A DNA stretch of 39,469 bases from Mucilaginibacter sp. (GCF_028288105.1 NZ_JAQBOI010000152.1:1-39469), one strand, 5' to 3'; numbered from the stretch's first letter, positions 23,700-33,448 are shown. The notes: generated by a model not told the origin, from the sequence alone. Translations and numbers: made by a program.

Positions 23700-25064
23700 T
23701 TATTTTATCTGTCTTAAAAGCATACCCGCGTAAAATTTGCCACCGCCTTTAAAGTAGGTACGGTCAAGTATGGGTTCATCCTTTTTATCTTTGTCCTTAT
23801 CTTTATTATCTTTTTCAGAAACCTCTTCGCCCGCGTTAAACCGGTTATCCCATATCTTTTTCTTGTCTACGGTTACAGTCCCTTTTTTCACATAAGTGGT
23901 AAGGCCTGTTTTAGGGTCTACGGTTTGCTCAAGCACTTCAAACTTTTCGCCACCTTCCAGGCCTTCTTTCATACCAATTTTCGCGGTAACGGGTTCGCCC
24001 GAGTATATAGGTGTTTTAGGTTTAAATACTTCGTACGCTTTTTGAAGCTTGGCAAAAACATGCTCTACGTTTCTTACAGTTGCCAGCTCTACTATCTGGT
24101 CTTCGGTACGGGTTTCTTTTAATGAGAAAGTTACCAGGCTGCTTGATTTTTCGCTGCCTATATATTCCATCTGGAACAAATCGGTTTTATCAAAAGCTTC
24201 TTTTTTCTTTTTATCGATTTTGCCTTTTTCCATCCACAGGTCATTGTAAAAAACGGCAGCGGTAGAGTCGTTCCATTTTAGGCGATACAGGTATGAGGTT
24301 GTCCATACAGAATAACCCTCTTTTGCTTTATTGTAAGCAATATCAAGTACTTTATAAGCAGCTGGTTGGAACAATGCAGGTAAGCTGTTGGCTTTTAGTT
24401 TAGCTATTTCCCTAATGGCCGCCGCTATTGGTTCATTACTTATAAACTTTAGTTTGGTTAAAACAACAAACGTATTCCCAATCAGTTCCTCGCCGGCGTC
24501 AGATAACGAAGCTGTACCCCTTGCGCTGCCTTTTGCAATATTTGCCTGCATTTCGGTAGCATTGTAAGAACCGCGTTCACCTATCAGTTTCATATCAAAT
24601 GAACCATCGGGCTGCCGGTTAAACCATTTGGCAACTAACTGGTTAGCTATCTTTTTATCTTTTACAATTTTATCGGTTACAATAGGCATATCAGCTGCAT
24701 CTTTATCTACAATGCCCGCTGTTGCGCCAGATAACATATTGGCTCCAAAGTTGGCCATACCGCTTTTTTTGGTGCCTGCAGTTACTTTTTCTACCTCGGT
24801 AAGTGCATACGACGATGCGTTCACGGCACTTACCGCAATTGAATGATTATTATATTTATCGGGGAACGGTGCCTCGTGGTATGCCTTTATAACGGTTTCT
24901 TTCCTTGGGAAATCTTCAGATTCCAGCAGGATAAGATGCAACGAACTTCTGCGGTATTTCAACTCCGGATGCTGATCTGCAGTTGCGGGGGCCTGGGCAT
25001 TTGCCCCAAAGCCTAACCCTAAAAACAGGCTGAGTACAATCGTTAACTTGTTTGTTTGTTTCAT
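23700..25064 (-). CDS. secreted protein with FlgT-C-like region (first gene of envelope operon)
   Basis: This 454-residue exported protein has a signal peptide ending GANAQ (residue 24). The large central region (about 40-350) is unfamiliar and alternates helices and strands, including VVLTKLKFISNEPIA and YRLKWNDSTAAVFYNDLW. A beta-rich block near residues 360-410 (GEPVTAKIGMKEGLEGGEKF followed by a DPKTG turn) resembles the FlgT C-terminal/CsgG-associated pattern of a strand, then GxxxGxxF, then DPxTG. A charged K/D linker (about 417-432) precedes the last strands. It heads the operon, with 20 nt to the next gene and a 580-bp gene-poor region upstream. Confidence 0.75.
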   Translation of the reverse strand: MKQTNKLTIVLSLFLGLGFGANAQAPATADQHPELKYRRSSLHLILLESEDFPRKETVIKAYHEAPFPDKYNNHSIAVSAVNASSYALTEVEKVTAGTKKSGMANFGANMLSGATAGIVDKDAADMPIVTDKIVKDKKIANQLVAKWFNRQPDGSFDMKLIGERGSYNATEMQANIAKGSARGTASLSDAGEELIGNTFVVLTKLKFISNEPIAAAIREIAKLKANSLPALFQPAAYKVLDIAYNKAKEGYSVWTTSYLYRLKWNDSTAAVFYNDLWMEKGKIDKKKKEAFDKTDLFQMEYIGSEKSSSLVTFSLKETRTEDQIVELATVRNVEHVFAKLQKAYEVFKPKTPIYSGEPVTAKIGMKEGLEGGEKFEVLEQTVDPKTGLTTYVKKGTVTVDKKKIWDNRFNAGEEVSEKDNKDKDKDKKDEPILDRTYFKGGGKFYAGMLLRQIK

Positions 25065-25644
25065 GATGTGTTTAAGTGTGGTTGATTCTTATTGGCTTTT
25101 TTAACTATGCGTAATTATTGGCATATTGGATTATTACCAACTTTAAAAGTAGGCGCAATTTATTTTTATGACCTGAGTTATAATCCCATTTATTTAGGGT
25201 GTTTTCACCCATTATAATATTAAAAATACAGGCAATATTTGTCCATAATACTTTAATAAGTATTTCCTGATTGTATAATCAGTCGCAAATTTATTTCCTT
25301 AATAAAAGCCTGATATCACTTACGCGATTTTGTACAGCATACTGGTAAAGCACTGCAGGGGGGCTTAAAGCGGAGAGAATTTTCAACAGCAATAGTTTCA
25401 TATTTAAGGGTTTAAGTGTGATAAATATAAACCCATTTGATATATACTGCAAGAAACCACCCTATTACTTAGCAAAATACCCAGTAGTAGGTATGCGAAA
25501 ACAAGCATATTTTTTTGAAGTTATCACAGAAGATAATTTATAAACCTTTAATTATTGATAATAATTTCCTAAATAATATATTTCATATATACTATTTTGT
25601 AAAAAAAATATCCACTCAAAAATGACGGGAGAAAACTAAAGATC
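25065..25644. other. 580-bp gene-poor, AT-rich intergenic region
   Basis: This stretch separates priA from the secreted operon and must hold the operon promoter. A minus-strand TAAATTTG at 25293-25286 matches the -7 consensus but lies over 220 nt from the first gene and lacks a -33 partner. A 36-codon minus-strand frame (25291-25401) with a hydrophobic start is the only coding-like signal. The 25400-25640 part is very AT-rich and I recognise nothing in it. Confidence 0.5.
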
Positions 25645-28134
25645 TTAATAAGGATCTACATCGGGCTGCACTATACTGCCTTTGCTTAGTTTGGTGGTTT
25701 GAAACTTCGTAATTACATCTCTTATTATGGCCTTCGCCTTAACAATTGAAATGGTGTCGCGTTCAAACTTAAGCATGATAGATTTGATGTAATAGTTGCG
25801 GATCCGATTAATAAGCGGTGCTTCGGGGCCTATAACACGATCGCCAAAATGCTTGCGGAGTTCGTTGGCCAGGTACTCGGCCTGGTTATAAAGTATCTCG
25901 GGGTTTTTATGCTTAACATCCATACTAATAATGCGGTAGTATGGCGGGTATTTAAAGCTTTTGCGCTCTTCCATTTCGGTAAAGTACAGGTCGCTGTAGT
26001 CGTTCTCTATTACCTGCTTTATTACCCTGTGGTTAGGGTCGTAAGTTTGGATCACCACTTTACCTTGTTTACCCCTGCGCCCTGCCCTGCCGCTTACCTG
26101 TGCCAGCATCTGATAGCTGCGCTCGTTAGCACGATAATCCGGATATTTTAAAAGGCTATCGGCATTAATGATACCAATAACGGTGACGTCTGCAAAATCA
26201 AGTCCTTTGGCTACCATTTGGGTACCTATCAATACATCTATCTTCTTTTCTTCCAGGTTATTCAGGATAGTCTGCAATGAATTACGGGACCGTGTGGTAT
26301 CCAAGTCCATCCTTGCCAGGCGAACGTTCGGCATGAGTACAGACAGTTCATCTTCTACCTTCTCGGTACCAAAGCCCTTGTACTCTAAATGAGTAGAGCC
26401 GCATGCCGGGCAAATAGATGGTGTATCTTCCTTATACCCGCAATAGTGGCAATGCAACTTGTGGCTATGCTTGTGATAGGTTAAGCTTACATCACAGTTA
26501 ATGCATTTTGGTGTGTAGGCGCATACTTTACACATTAATACGGGCGCGTATCCCCTGCGGTTTTGAAACAAGATAACCTGTTCTTTATTATCCAGCGCCA
26601 GCTGAATATCCTGCATCAGCACACTGCTAAAGTGCGACTGCATGGTTTTGCGCTTGGTTTCTTCAGATATGCTTACCACCTCTATCAGCGGCAATTGCAC
26701 ACCGCCGTAGCGTTCTGCTAATTCAACAAAACCGTATTTATGTACACGGGCATTATAATAGGTTTCGAATGATGGCGTAGCCGAACCTAATAACACCTTA
26801 CTCTTATACATATTAGCCAGATAAATGGCTGCGTCGCGGGCGTTGTAGCGTGGCGCAGGGTCAAATTGCTTGTAAGATGTTTCGTGCTCCTCATCAACAA
26901 TTATTAAACCCAGATCGCTGAATGGCAGGAACACTGACGAACGCGCCCCCAGTACTACCTTGTATTCATTATTCAGTACCTTTTGCCAAACTTCTACCCG
27001 TTCGTTATCATTAAAGCGGGAATGGTAAACACCAATAGTACCGCCAAAATATACACGTAAGCGTTCTATAATATGAGTGGTTAAAGCAATCTCGGGCAAC
27101 AGGTAAAGTACTTGCCTGCCGGTGGCTATCATCTCCTCTATCAGTTTTATGTAGATTTGTGTTTTACCTGACGAGGTTACGCCATGCAGCAGCACTACAT
27201 CTTTTTCTAAAAACTGTTCTTGCGTATATGCAAGTGCAATTTCCTGTGCAGGGCTCAGTATAAAATTGCTCAGCTGATCTTCATCATCCTCATATCCCAG
27301 GCGACTAACATTCTTTTCCTCAGCAATAAAAACTTCTTTTTCTATCAGCGATTTAATGCTGGAATCGCCCGAGCCGCTTTCTTCTATCAGTTCACTTTTT
27401 GAAACCGCTTTTTGCTGGCGCGATAGTTTAATGAAAGCCAAAACCGCATCGGCCTGTTTAGGCGCACGTTTCTCCAGGATCATGAAAAGCTCCTTAAGGC
27501 TTTCCTGATTATGATAAACCGGGTTTAGGGTTAAGAATGTCCGTTTGCGGGGCTTATACCGCTCGCTAACTTCCTCGGATATGGTAACAATATTCTTTTC
27601 GAACAGCGATTTCAATATTGGCATTACCGTTTTTTGGCCCAGTAGCTTTGCAATATCGCTAATTGTTAGCTCGGGCTGTATATCAAGCGCCTCGGTTATC
27701 AGGTATTCTTTATCGTTTAAGGCTGCTTTATCATACTCAAAATCCTTATTAAGCATCACCTTGGTTTCGCTGGCCAGCTTTAGGGCCGATGGTAGCGCGG
27801 CGTTCATTACTTCACCCTCGTTACACATATAATATTCGGCCAGCCATTGCCAAAACTGCAGCTGGCGTTGCGTTACAACGGGCTGTTCATCTAAAATATC
27901 TATGATGTATTTTGCCTCGTACTTTTCAGGCGCATGCTCCGTTATATTGGATACAACAGCTGTATAAAGTTTGCTTTTGCCAAACTGCACCACTACCCTT
28001 TTACCAATAACAATGGCATTATTTAGTTCGAACGGAACGCGGTAAGTATAGTTACGGCTTATAGCCAAGGGCAAAATCACCTCAACAAAGAGTGTTTTAC
28101 GGGTAGCTTGTAAACCATCGGCAAATTCTAACAT
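25645..28134 (-). CDS. priA: primosomal protein N' (replication restart helicase PriA)
   Basis: This 829-residue superfamily 2 helicase restarts stalled replication forks. The N-terminal DNA-binding region is followed by Walker A GVTSSGKT (318-325), the DEEH box (414-417) and SATPSFE. Two zinc-binding sets follow: C535, C538, C544, C547 and C562, C565, C575, C578. The helicase end carries GTQMVAKGLDF and QVSGRAGRRGKQG. All key residues are intact and the length is normal for Bacteroidota. The gene begins 4 nt after the DUF423 stop codon, so the two are cotranscribed. Confidence 0.97.
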   Translation of the reverse strand: MLEFADGLQATRKTLFVEVILPLAISRNYTYRVPFELNNAIVIGKRVVVQFGKSKLYTAVVSNITEHAPEKYEAKYIIDILDEQPVVTQRQLQFWQWLAEYYMCNEGEVMNAALPSALKLASETKVMLNKDFEYDKAALNDKEYLITEALDIQPELTISDIAKLLGQKTVMPILKSLFEKNIVTISEEVSERYKPRKRTFLTLNPVYHNQESLKELFMILEKRAPKQADAVLAFIKLSRQQKAVSKSELIEESGSGDSSIKSLIEKEVFIAEEKNVSRLGYEDDEDQLSNFILSPAQEIALAYTQEQFLEKDVVLLHGVTSSGKTQIYIKLIEEMIATGRQVLYLLPEIALTTHIIERLRVYFGGTIGVYHSRFNDNERVEVWQKVLNNEYKVVLGARSSVFLPFSDLGLIIVDEEHETSYKQFDPAPRYNARDAAIYLANMYKSKVLLGSATPSFETYYNARVHKYGFVELAERYGGVQLPLIEVVSISEETKRKTMQSHFSSVLMQDIQLALDNKEQVILFQNRRGYAPVLMCKVCAYTPKCINCDVSLTYHKHSHKLHCHYCGYKEDTPSICPACGSTHLEYKGFGTEKVEDELSVLMPNVRLARMDLDTTRSRNSLQTILNNLEEKKIDVLIGTQMVAKGLDFADVTVIGIINADSLLKYPDYRANERSYQMLAQVSGRAGRRGKQGKVVIQTYDPNHRVIKQVIENDYSDLYFTEMEERKSFKYPPYYRIISMDVKHKNPEILYNQAEYLANELRKHFGDRVIGPEAPLINRIRNYYIKSIMLKFERDTISIVKAKAIIRDVITKFQTTKLSKGSIVQPDVDPY

Positions 28135-28138
28135 CAGT

Positions 28139-28525
28139 TTATTTGTTTCTGAAAGCAGCGAAAGCTAAAAATATCCATCCTATGATGAACAGCAAACCAC
28201 CAATTGGTGTTATAGGGCCTAATACATCTAAACCCGGCATACCTATCAAATCGCGGCAAGCTAATAAATATAACGAGCCCGAAAACAACAGGATACCAAA
28301 TGTAAACAGGTAATAAGTGCTTACTATCACTTTGTTTTTGAAGCGGGTAAAAGTTGATAAAAACAACAGGGCAAATACGTGGTAAAACTGATATTGTACG
28401 GCGGTTTGCCAAACTTCAAGCTGGCGTGCTGATAACGAGGCCTTTAAGGCGTGGGCACCAAAAGCACCGGCAATAACGGCCAATACACCCAGTAGCGATG
28501 CTGTAATTATTATTTGTTTGTTCAT
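28139..28525 (-). CDS. DUF423 family membrane protein
   Basis: This 128-residue protein has four hydrophobic segments. The first bears AVIAGAFGAHALKASLS, the conserved GAFGAHxL hallmark of DUF423 (E. coli YgdD family). The next part, VWQTAVQYQFYHVFAL, and the end, GPITPIGGLLFIIGW, also match the family. The Met at 28525 is preferred; the frame extends nine codons further upstream. Function is unknown, located in the inner membrane. It is upstream of and nearly abutting priA. Confidence 0.88.
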   Translation of the reverse strand: MNKQIIITASLLGVLAVIAGAFGAHALKASLSARQLEVWQTAVQYQFYHVFALLFLSTFTRFKNKVIVSTYYLFTFGILLFSGSLYLLACRDLIGMPGLDVLGPITPIGGLLFIIGWIFLAFAAFRNK

Positions 28526-28611
28526 GCAGATATAAAAGGCTAAGTTAACCAAATGAAAGTATTACTTCATTGTGGTACAGTAAAATTCTAACTTGCACAC
28601 GCAACCACAGA

Positions 28612-30210
28612 ATGAAACGACTGATAGTTATTGCACTTATTTTAATTGCCGCAACGGCATATATAACCGTTAAGTATTTTAAAAACTTAAACACATCGGG
28701 TATGCATGCCGGCAATGTTATGCGCACTATTCCCGATAATGCCGCTATAGTATTTGAGTTTACCAACGAGAAAAGCTTTTACGACATTTACACAGGCAAT
28801 ACACTGCTAAACAATTTAATTGGCGAAGAAAAAATAAGCGACCTGGATACGGTACGTAATGTGCTGTTTGGTAATGCCGCGCTTAATACGCTCTTTAATG
28901 GCCGCAATGTATTTGTATCGGTACAACCATCACAAAGCAATAAGCTTGAGTTGCTGCTTACGGTATCGGCAGGTAAAGATATTGATCTTACAGAGTTTGA
29001 TAAGCTGGCTAAGCAACAAAAAACCGGCATGCTGATAACACCACTAAAAATTGGTGATAAACATGGCTACAATATCTTCTTTAACTCGTTAAAAAAGCGC
29101 TTTTATATTATTAATATAGATGCCAATATATTTGCCGGTAGTTTCTCAAAAGAACTGATCACCCAAAATGCAAACTATAAGGCTGATAGGGAGAAACAGG
29201 CATTTATGCTTTTGCCCGATCAGCAAAACTCTAACTCGCTGGCCAATTTGTATATTAATTACGAGCACCTTGAGCCATTATTTGCCCAGCTTTTTAAAAA
29301 CAGCAATACCGATATATTTAAGCCCTTTAGGCTGTTGCCCGCATTAGCCGCCCTAAACCTTAATTTTAAAAATGATGCTGTAATGTTTAGCGGTTATACC
29401 AATATTCAAACGCATAAACCGGGCACCTATTTAAACGTTTTTGCCAATCAGCAACCTGTTACCAACCAGTTAAAAGAATTATACCCTTCAACAACGGCAT
29501 ATGCTTTAAACCTGTCAGTATCAGACCCTATTAAGTTTTCTGCCGATCTATCAGATTTTCAAATTAAAGCTGGTTTACTATCCGAAAAAGATGCATTATT
29601 CGCCAAAATTAAAACCGAAACAGGAATCAATTTAAAGCAGGAGTTTGCACAGTTGCTGGGTAGCGAGTTTGCTGTGATAACTACCCGTTACCAGGAAAAA
29701 ATAGCTGTAATCACCGTTAAAAACGGCTCTAAGCTGAGGCCATTTATGACTAATATAAGCGGAATGATAACCGATGATGTTGGTCAGTTTAATTATGCTA
29801 AACTGCCTTACTTTTTATTGGGCGATGCCTTTAACGCTTTTAGGAAACCATATTTCCGCATTATTGATAATTACCTGATACTGGCAAACAGTACAAAAGA
29901 ACTGGATAGTTATAATGACACCTACTTTAACCGTAAATTTCTGAATAAAACAGAACAGTATGTAAAGTTTGATAATTTATTAGCCGAACGAAGCAATGTT
30001 GCCTTTTTTATCCACTTTAAAAACGCGCAGCAAATATTAAAGTATGGTTTAAAAGATGAATTTTATTTTGCCTATAAAAACAATTCATTATCCTGGAAGA
30101 ACTTTTACGGCGCATCCTATCAGCTTGCCGCAACCGACAAGAATTTTTATACAAACTTTTGCCTGTTACAAAATATGCCCGATACTACTGTTAATAAAAA
30201 CATTGATTAA
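28612..30210 (+). CDS. membrane-anchored protein of unknown function (DUF3352-like)
   Basis: This 532-residue protein has one N-terminal hydrophobic segment (about residues 4-20) that is more likely an anchor than a cleaved signal. The rest is a large exported domain with two-fold character: PDNAAIVFEFTNEKSFYDIY near the start, a central YALNLSVSDPIKF segment, and repeated mixed strands and helices (GSEFAVITTRYQEK, NYLILANSTKEL). The pattern resembles DUF3352 and other Bacteroidota periplasmic proteins, but I am not certain of the family. The Met at 28612 is chosen because it starts at MKRLIVIALILIA. A DUF5723-like outer-membrane protein gene follows in the same direction after 117 nt. Confidence 0.65.
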   Translation: MKRLIVIALILIAATAYITVKYFKNLNTSGMHAGNVMRTIPDNAAIVFEFTNEKSFYDIYTGNTLLNNLIGEEKISDLDTVRNVLFGNAALNTLFNGRNVFVSVQPSQSNKLELLLTVSAGKDIDLTEFDKLAKQQKTGMLITPLKIGDKHGYNIFFNSLKKRFYIINIDANIFAGSFSKELITQNANYKADREKQAFMLLPDQQNSNSLANLYINYEHLEPLFAQLFKNSNTDIFKPFRLLPALAALNLNFKNDAVMFSGYTNIQTHKPGTYLNVFANQQPVTNQLKELYPSTTAYALNLSVSDPIKFSADLSDFQIKAGLLSEKDALFAKIKTETGINLKQEFAQLLGSEFAVITTRYQEKIAVITVKNGSKLRPFMTNISGMITDDVGQFNYAKLPYFLLGDAFNAFRKPYFRIIDNYLILANSTKELDSYNDTYFNRKFLNKTEQYVKFDNLLAERSNVAFFIHFKNAQQILKYGLKDEFYFAYKNNSLSWKNFYGASYQLAATDKNFYTNFCLLQNMPDTTVNKNID

Positions 30211-30327
30211 AAACGTTAAATATGCAACCCAAAAGGCCTAAATACGTTAAAGGGTTTATATATTAGCTGGCGAGTTTTATAAGCTATTGATTAAGCAACC
30301 ATAAAACAACAGGTATTGCGAACATGT

Positions 30328-31773
30328 ATGAAGTATTTTTTATTGGCCATTTGTTTTTTATTTATTTCCGTTGAAACTTTTGGCCAGCAGTTTTCCCAGT
30401 ATAATACAGGTACCTTATTCGATTCGTTTGAGAACCCGGCACAAGCTGTTTTTATCCCCGATACAAGCAACAAAATAGCCTTTAACTTCTTTATCCCCAA
30501 CTTCAACAGTAATTTATATATTACCGGCAATGCACAGGCACCGCTTAAAAGCCGTGCTTTTAATGGTAAATATTTAAACACCGGCTTAACTATAGGCGAA
30601 AACAGATTTAGCAGAGCAAATGTGAATGCTAATATTTACTCGATAATGTTTAAGGTTTTCAGCAGTTTAGATGGCAACCAGGAGGTAGGTTTTTCTGTTC
30701 AAACACGCGCGGAAGGCCGGGGCCTTTTCACTGATGAAACTTTATTATTGCTTAATGGCAGTAGTGCCTTTGCCAATAATGATTATTCAAACATATTTAA
30801 TAACAGCTATACTGCTCAAAGCTACCATCAAATAAGCGTGAGCTATCGCGAAAAAATTAGCAAAAAATTTGCTTTAGGTATTAAGCTAAGCGGATTATTG
30901 GGGATACAATATCAGCAATTAAGAATAGACCAGTCGCACATTACATTTGACCGGGCAAATGACGCCGCCGATATTACTTTACAAGGCAGGTACCGTATTA
31001 ATTATACATCGGGCGATTTTAACAAACACGATCTGCTTCCTTCGTTCAAAAGCCCGGGGGCAGCAATAAGCATTGGTACTGCGTTACGTACGCGCGATAA
31101 CTTCAATTTACAGTTAAATGTAAAAGACTTTGGTTTTATACACTGGAACAAACGATCAAGGGTTAGTGATTTTAACACAACACTTACCGCGCCAGATATA
31201 AGCACCGCCCGAAGAGAAGATAATTTGTATGCAACAGCTTTTAACATAATCCGTTCGGCCGATGAATTACATTCCTTTATCACTCCTACTAACGGCATAG
31301 TAGAACTAAGTGCCAACAAATTGTATTGGTTAAATTACGACAAGCAATTGAAATACTCGCCTACACTGATCCTTCAAAAGGAGTTATTTTATGATGGCTA
31401 CACAGCAGCCCTTGTAAACCCTATACAATATAACAACCTGGTGGGCACATTAACTACATCATATAATAACTACGGGATATTCAACACAGGTTTACAATTC
31501 ATGGTAAAATCGCCCAATGTTGAGTTCTATATTGGCAGCGACAGGATAATGCAATCAGCCAGCTTTTTGAGTGCCGTCCGTAAAAGCGATTCGCAAATAA
31601 ACAAAAACGCATCATATTCAGGTGCCGATTTCTTTATAGGCTTTTCCCTAAAATTTGGACGATTGATTGAGCACCCACTAAATAGCAGTTACATGCCATT
31701 GGGTGATAGGCCGGGATTTATAACCCGTATGTGGAATGGTATATTTCACCCCGGGCGGGATAATGGTGATTAA
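30328..31773 (+). CDS. outer-membrane beta-barrel protein, DUF5723-like
   Basis: This 481-residue exported protein has a signal peptide of about 18 residues (ending ETFGQ). The mature sequence is dominated by alternating amphipathic strands and Asn/Ser/Tyr-rich turns (FNFFIPNFNSNLYITG, SYREKISKKFALGIKLSGLLG, LNVKDFGFIHWNK) and a conserved ENPA-type N-terminus (DSFENPAQAVF), as in Bacteroidota barrel proteins of the DUF5723 group. The ATG at 30328 is preferred to a TTG at 30316. It may form a unit with the preceding membrane-anchored protein. Its stop codon directly abuts the stop of the convergent tsaB gene. Confidence 0.72.
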   Translation: MKYFLLAICFLFISVETFGQQFSQYNTGTLFDSFENPAQAVFIPDTSNKIAFNFFIPNFNSNLYITGNAQAPLKSRAFNGKYLNTGLTIGENRFSRANVNANIYSIMFKVFSSLDGNQEVGFSVQTRAEGRGLFTDETLLLLNGSSAFANNDYSNIFNNSYTAQSYHQISVSYREKISKKFALGIKLSGLLGIQYQQLRIDQSHITFDRANDAADITLQGRYRINYTSGDFNKHDLLPSFKSPGAAISIGTALRTRDNFNLQLNVKDFGFIHWNKRSRVSDFNTTLTAPDISTARREDNLYATAFNIIRSADELHSFITPTNGIVELSANKLYWLNYDKQLKYSPTLILQKELFYDGYTAALVNPIQYNNLVGTLTTSYNNYGIFNTGLQFMVKSPNVEFYIGSDRIMQSASFLSAVRKSDSQINKNASYSGADFFIGFSLKFGRLIEHPLNSSYMPLGDRPGFITRMWNGIFHPGRDNGD

Positions 31774-32463
31774 TTAGATCCCTGCTTTTTTACCGGCAAT
31801 AAAATCTTTAAGGTAATAAGGCTCAAAATAAGCTACATCTACAAAATCGGCACGGTTAAATTTATCTGCAGCAATTTGGGTAAGGTGTGTTGCCGAGTTT
31901 GAAAAATTGGGCAGGAATTGAGCATTAGGGTTATCTCCTAAAGTATCTTTGCATTTATCTGCCCCATCACCAAAAAACAATACTTTATTTTCAGTAAGGA
32001 TGCCGCTAAAGCTGTTTCCGTCTATAATTTCGGCAGCGGTAGGTTTTACTACCTCACCTGCGGCATTAAATACAGCTGTGTAAACCTCCATACGGCGGGC
32101 ATCAATCATGGGGCACAGCAATACATCACTGTCAATAGCATTATCGTGCGTTACCCCTTTAGCCATAGCCGCTAATGTTTCTACCGATATAAGCGGCTTA
32201 TCTAACGCGAAGCATAAACCCTTCGCTGTTGATACACCAATACGTAACCCGGTATAGGAGCCCGGCCCGCAGCTTACCGCAACTGCATCTAAACCGGCGT
32301 AGGTATTATTGGTTTGTGCCATTAAACCATCAATATAAACAGTAATAACTTCGGCATGGATATTACGGGCATTTATCTCTTTAAAAGCCAATACTTGCCC
32401 ATCTCGTGCCAATGCAACCGAGCATGATGTTGTTGCTGTTTCTATTTGTAGTATTAAACTCAT
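31774..32463 (-). CDS. tsaB: tRNA threonylcarbamoyladenosine biosynthesis protein TsaB
   Basis: This 229-residue ASKHA-fold protein forms a complex with TsaD and TsaE to make the t6A37 tRNA modification. The N-terminal ILQIETATTSCSVAL, the VAVSCGPGSYTGLRIGVSTAKGLCFAL block (seen in parts) and the MIDARRMEVYTAVF segment are typical. It lacks the His pair of TsaD, as expected. It follows the rpmH-rnpA-yidD genes after an 80-nt palindromic repeat, so it may or may not share their transcript. Confidence 0.95.
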   Translation of the reverse strand: MSLILQIETATTSCSVALARDGQVLAFKEINARNIHAEVITVYIDGLMAQTNNTYAGLDAVAVSCGPGSYTGLRIGVSTAKGLCFALDKPLISVETLAAMAKGVTHDNAIDSDVLLCPMIDARRMEVYTAVFNAAGEVVKPTAAEIIDGNSFSGILTENKVLFFGDGADKCKDTLGDNPNAQFLPNFSNSATHLTQIAADKFNRADFVDVAYFEPYYLKDFIAGKKAGI

Positions 32464-32464
32464 T

Positions 32465-32540
32465 TAATTCAAAATTAAAGTCAAAATTCAAAAAAACATT
32501 AAGCCAGGTTTTGACTTTTTACTTTTGAATTTTGACTTAC
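32465..32540. repeat. Palindromic repeat between yidD and tsaB
   Basis: The left arm AATTCAAAATTAAAGTCAAA (32466 on, to about 32493) repeats ATTCAAAA/AGTCAAAA words. The right arm (about 32509-32539) is their reverse complement (TTTTGACTTTTTACTTTTG...). The gap codes for nothing else. Confidence 0.7.
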
Positions 32541-32543
32541 AAA

Positions 32544-32786
32544 TCAAGGTACCGGGTCATGCCCGTGGCCGCCCCATGGGTTACAGCGGGCAATACGTTT
32601 TATAGTTAGCCATCCGCCTTTAAACGCGCCATGTTTCTTAATAGCTTCAACCCCGTATTGCGAACATGTGGGTGTATAGCGGCATGATGCCCCTGTTAAA
32701 GGCGAAATAAAGTACTGGTATATCTTTATCAGCAGCAAAAAAATTGCTCCTATTATGCTTTTAAATATATCCCACAAAAATTTCAT
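32544..32786 (-). CDS. yidD: membrane protein insertion efficiency factor YidD
   Basis: This 80-residue protein of the YidD family is associated with YidC-dependent membrane insertion. It has the N-terminal amphipathic helix ([11 protein letters not shown]) and the conserved [19 protein letters not shown] and [14 protein letters not shown] motifs. Its start overlaps the rnpA stop by 4 nt, as is common in rpmH-rnpA-yidD clusters. Confidence 0.96.
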   Translation of the reverse strand: MKFLWDIFKSIIGAIFLLLIKIYQYFISPLTGASCRYTPTCSQYGVEAIKKHGAFKGGWLTIKRIARCNPWGGHGHDPVP

Positions 32787-33166
32787 TTAATAGCCTCCAC
32801 CGCAAGCTGTGTTAAAAGCTTAAGCATCTTTTTTTCAAAAAACTCATAGGGGGATATTTCTTTGCCAATGTAACTTATTGATAATATCAGCTTTTTGCCA
32901 CTACTATTTAATACATCGTACAATTGCGCTTGTTTATTAAGCCGGTAGGCTTCGCGCATGCGGCGTTTAACCAGGTTACGGTCTACCGCACGTTTATAAC
33001 GCTTCTTGGCAACAGAAAAAACTATTTGCACAGGGAATTGCTGCTCACCATCGGTAAGCATCCACGAAGCCTTAAAGGGGTAACATAAAAAAGAAGAACC
33101 GTTATGAAAAAGCCCGTCAATAAGCTTTTTGTTACATAACCGTTCTTCTTTTTTAAAAGTATACAT
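32783..33166 (-). CDS. rnpA: ribonuclease P protein component
   Basis: This 127-residue basic protein supports the RNase P RNA in maturing tRNA 5' ends. It has [17 protein letters not shown] at the N-terminus and the signature [18 protein letters not shown] (RNxxKRRxRE). The Met at 33166 is chosen because the 12 upstream codons lie in the rpmH-rnpA spacer and are not family-like. It is followed by yidD with a 4-nt overlap. Confidence 0.95.
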   Translation of the reverse strand: MYTFKKEERLCNKKLIDGLFHNGSSFLCYPFKASWMLTDGEQQFPVQIVFSVAKKRYKRAVDRNLVKRRMREAYRLNKQAQLYDVLNSSGKKLILSISYIGKEISPYEFFEKKMLKLLTQLAVEAIK

Positions 33167-33240
33167 AGTTGTTGATGCTGAACCGAAATAATGTTTACAC
33201 AAGCGGTTCGACCCCTTTTACAAGGGGTTAACAACCAGAA

Positions 33241-33399
33241 TTATGCTTTGTGGCTGCGTTCGTCAGAAACAGATAATTTTCTTCTGCCTTTTGCTCTTCT
33301 TGCTGCAAGTATCCTTCTGCCATTAGCAGTTGACATACGCTCACGGAAACCGTGTTTATTTCTTCTTTTCCTTTGTGAGGGCTGAAACGTTCTTTTCAT
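33241..33399 (-). CDS. rpmH: 50S ribosomal protein L34
   Basis: This 52-residue, highly basic protein starts [20 protein letters not shown] and continues [20 protein letters not shown], the L34 signature. It then has a short extra tail ([12 protein letters not shown]) seen in Bacteroidota. It is too short for a usual ORF cut-off but unmistakable. It heads the rpmH-rnpA-yidD group and has an excellent promoter upstream. No dnaA is adjacent, so the origin is not evident here. Confidence 0.97.
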   Translation of the reverse strand: MKRTFQPSQRKRRNKHGFRERMSTANGRRILAARRAKGRRKLSVSDERSHKA

Positions 33400-33448
33400 G
33401 ATATATTTTTATTCTTTATGCTATTCGTCGTTTAAAAAAACAAGAGCG

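Noticed and set aside
28134..28412. 92-residue minus-strand frame overlapping DUF423
   Set aside because: It is a shifted frame of the DUF423 gene, which itself has a clear family signature.
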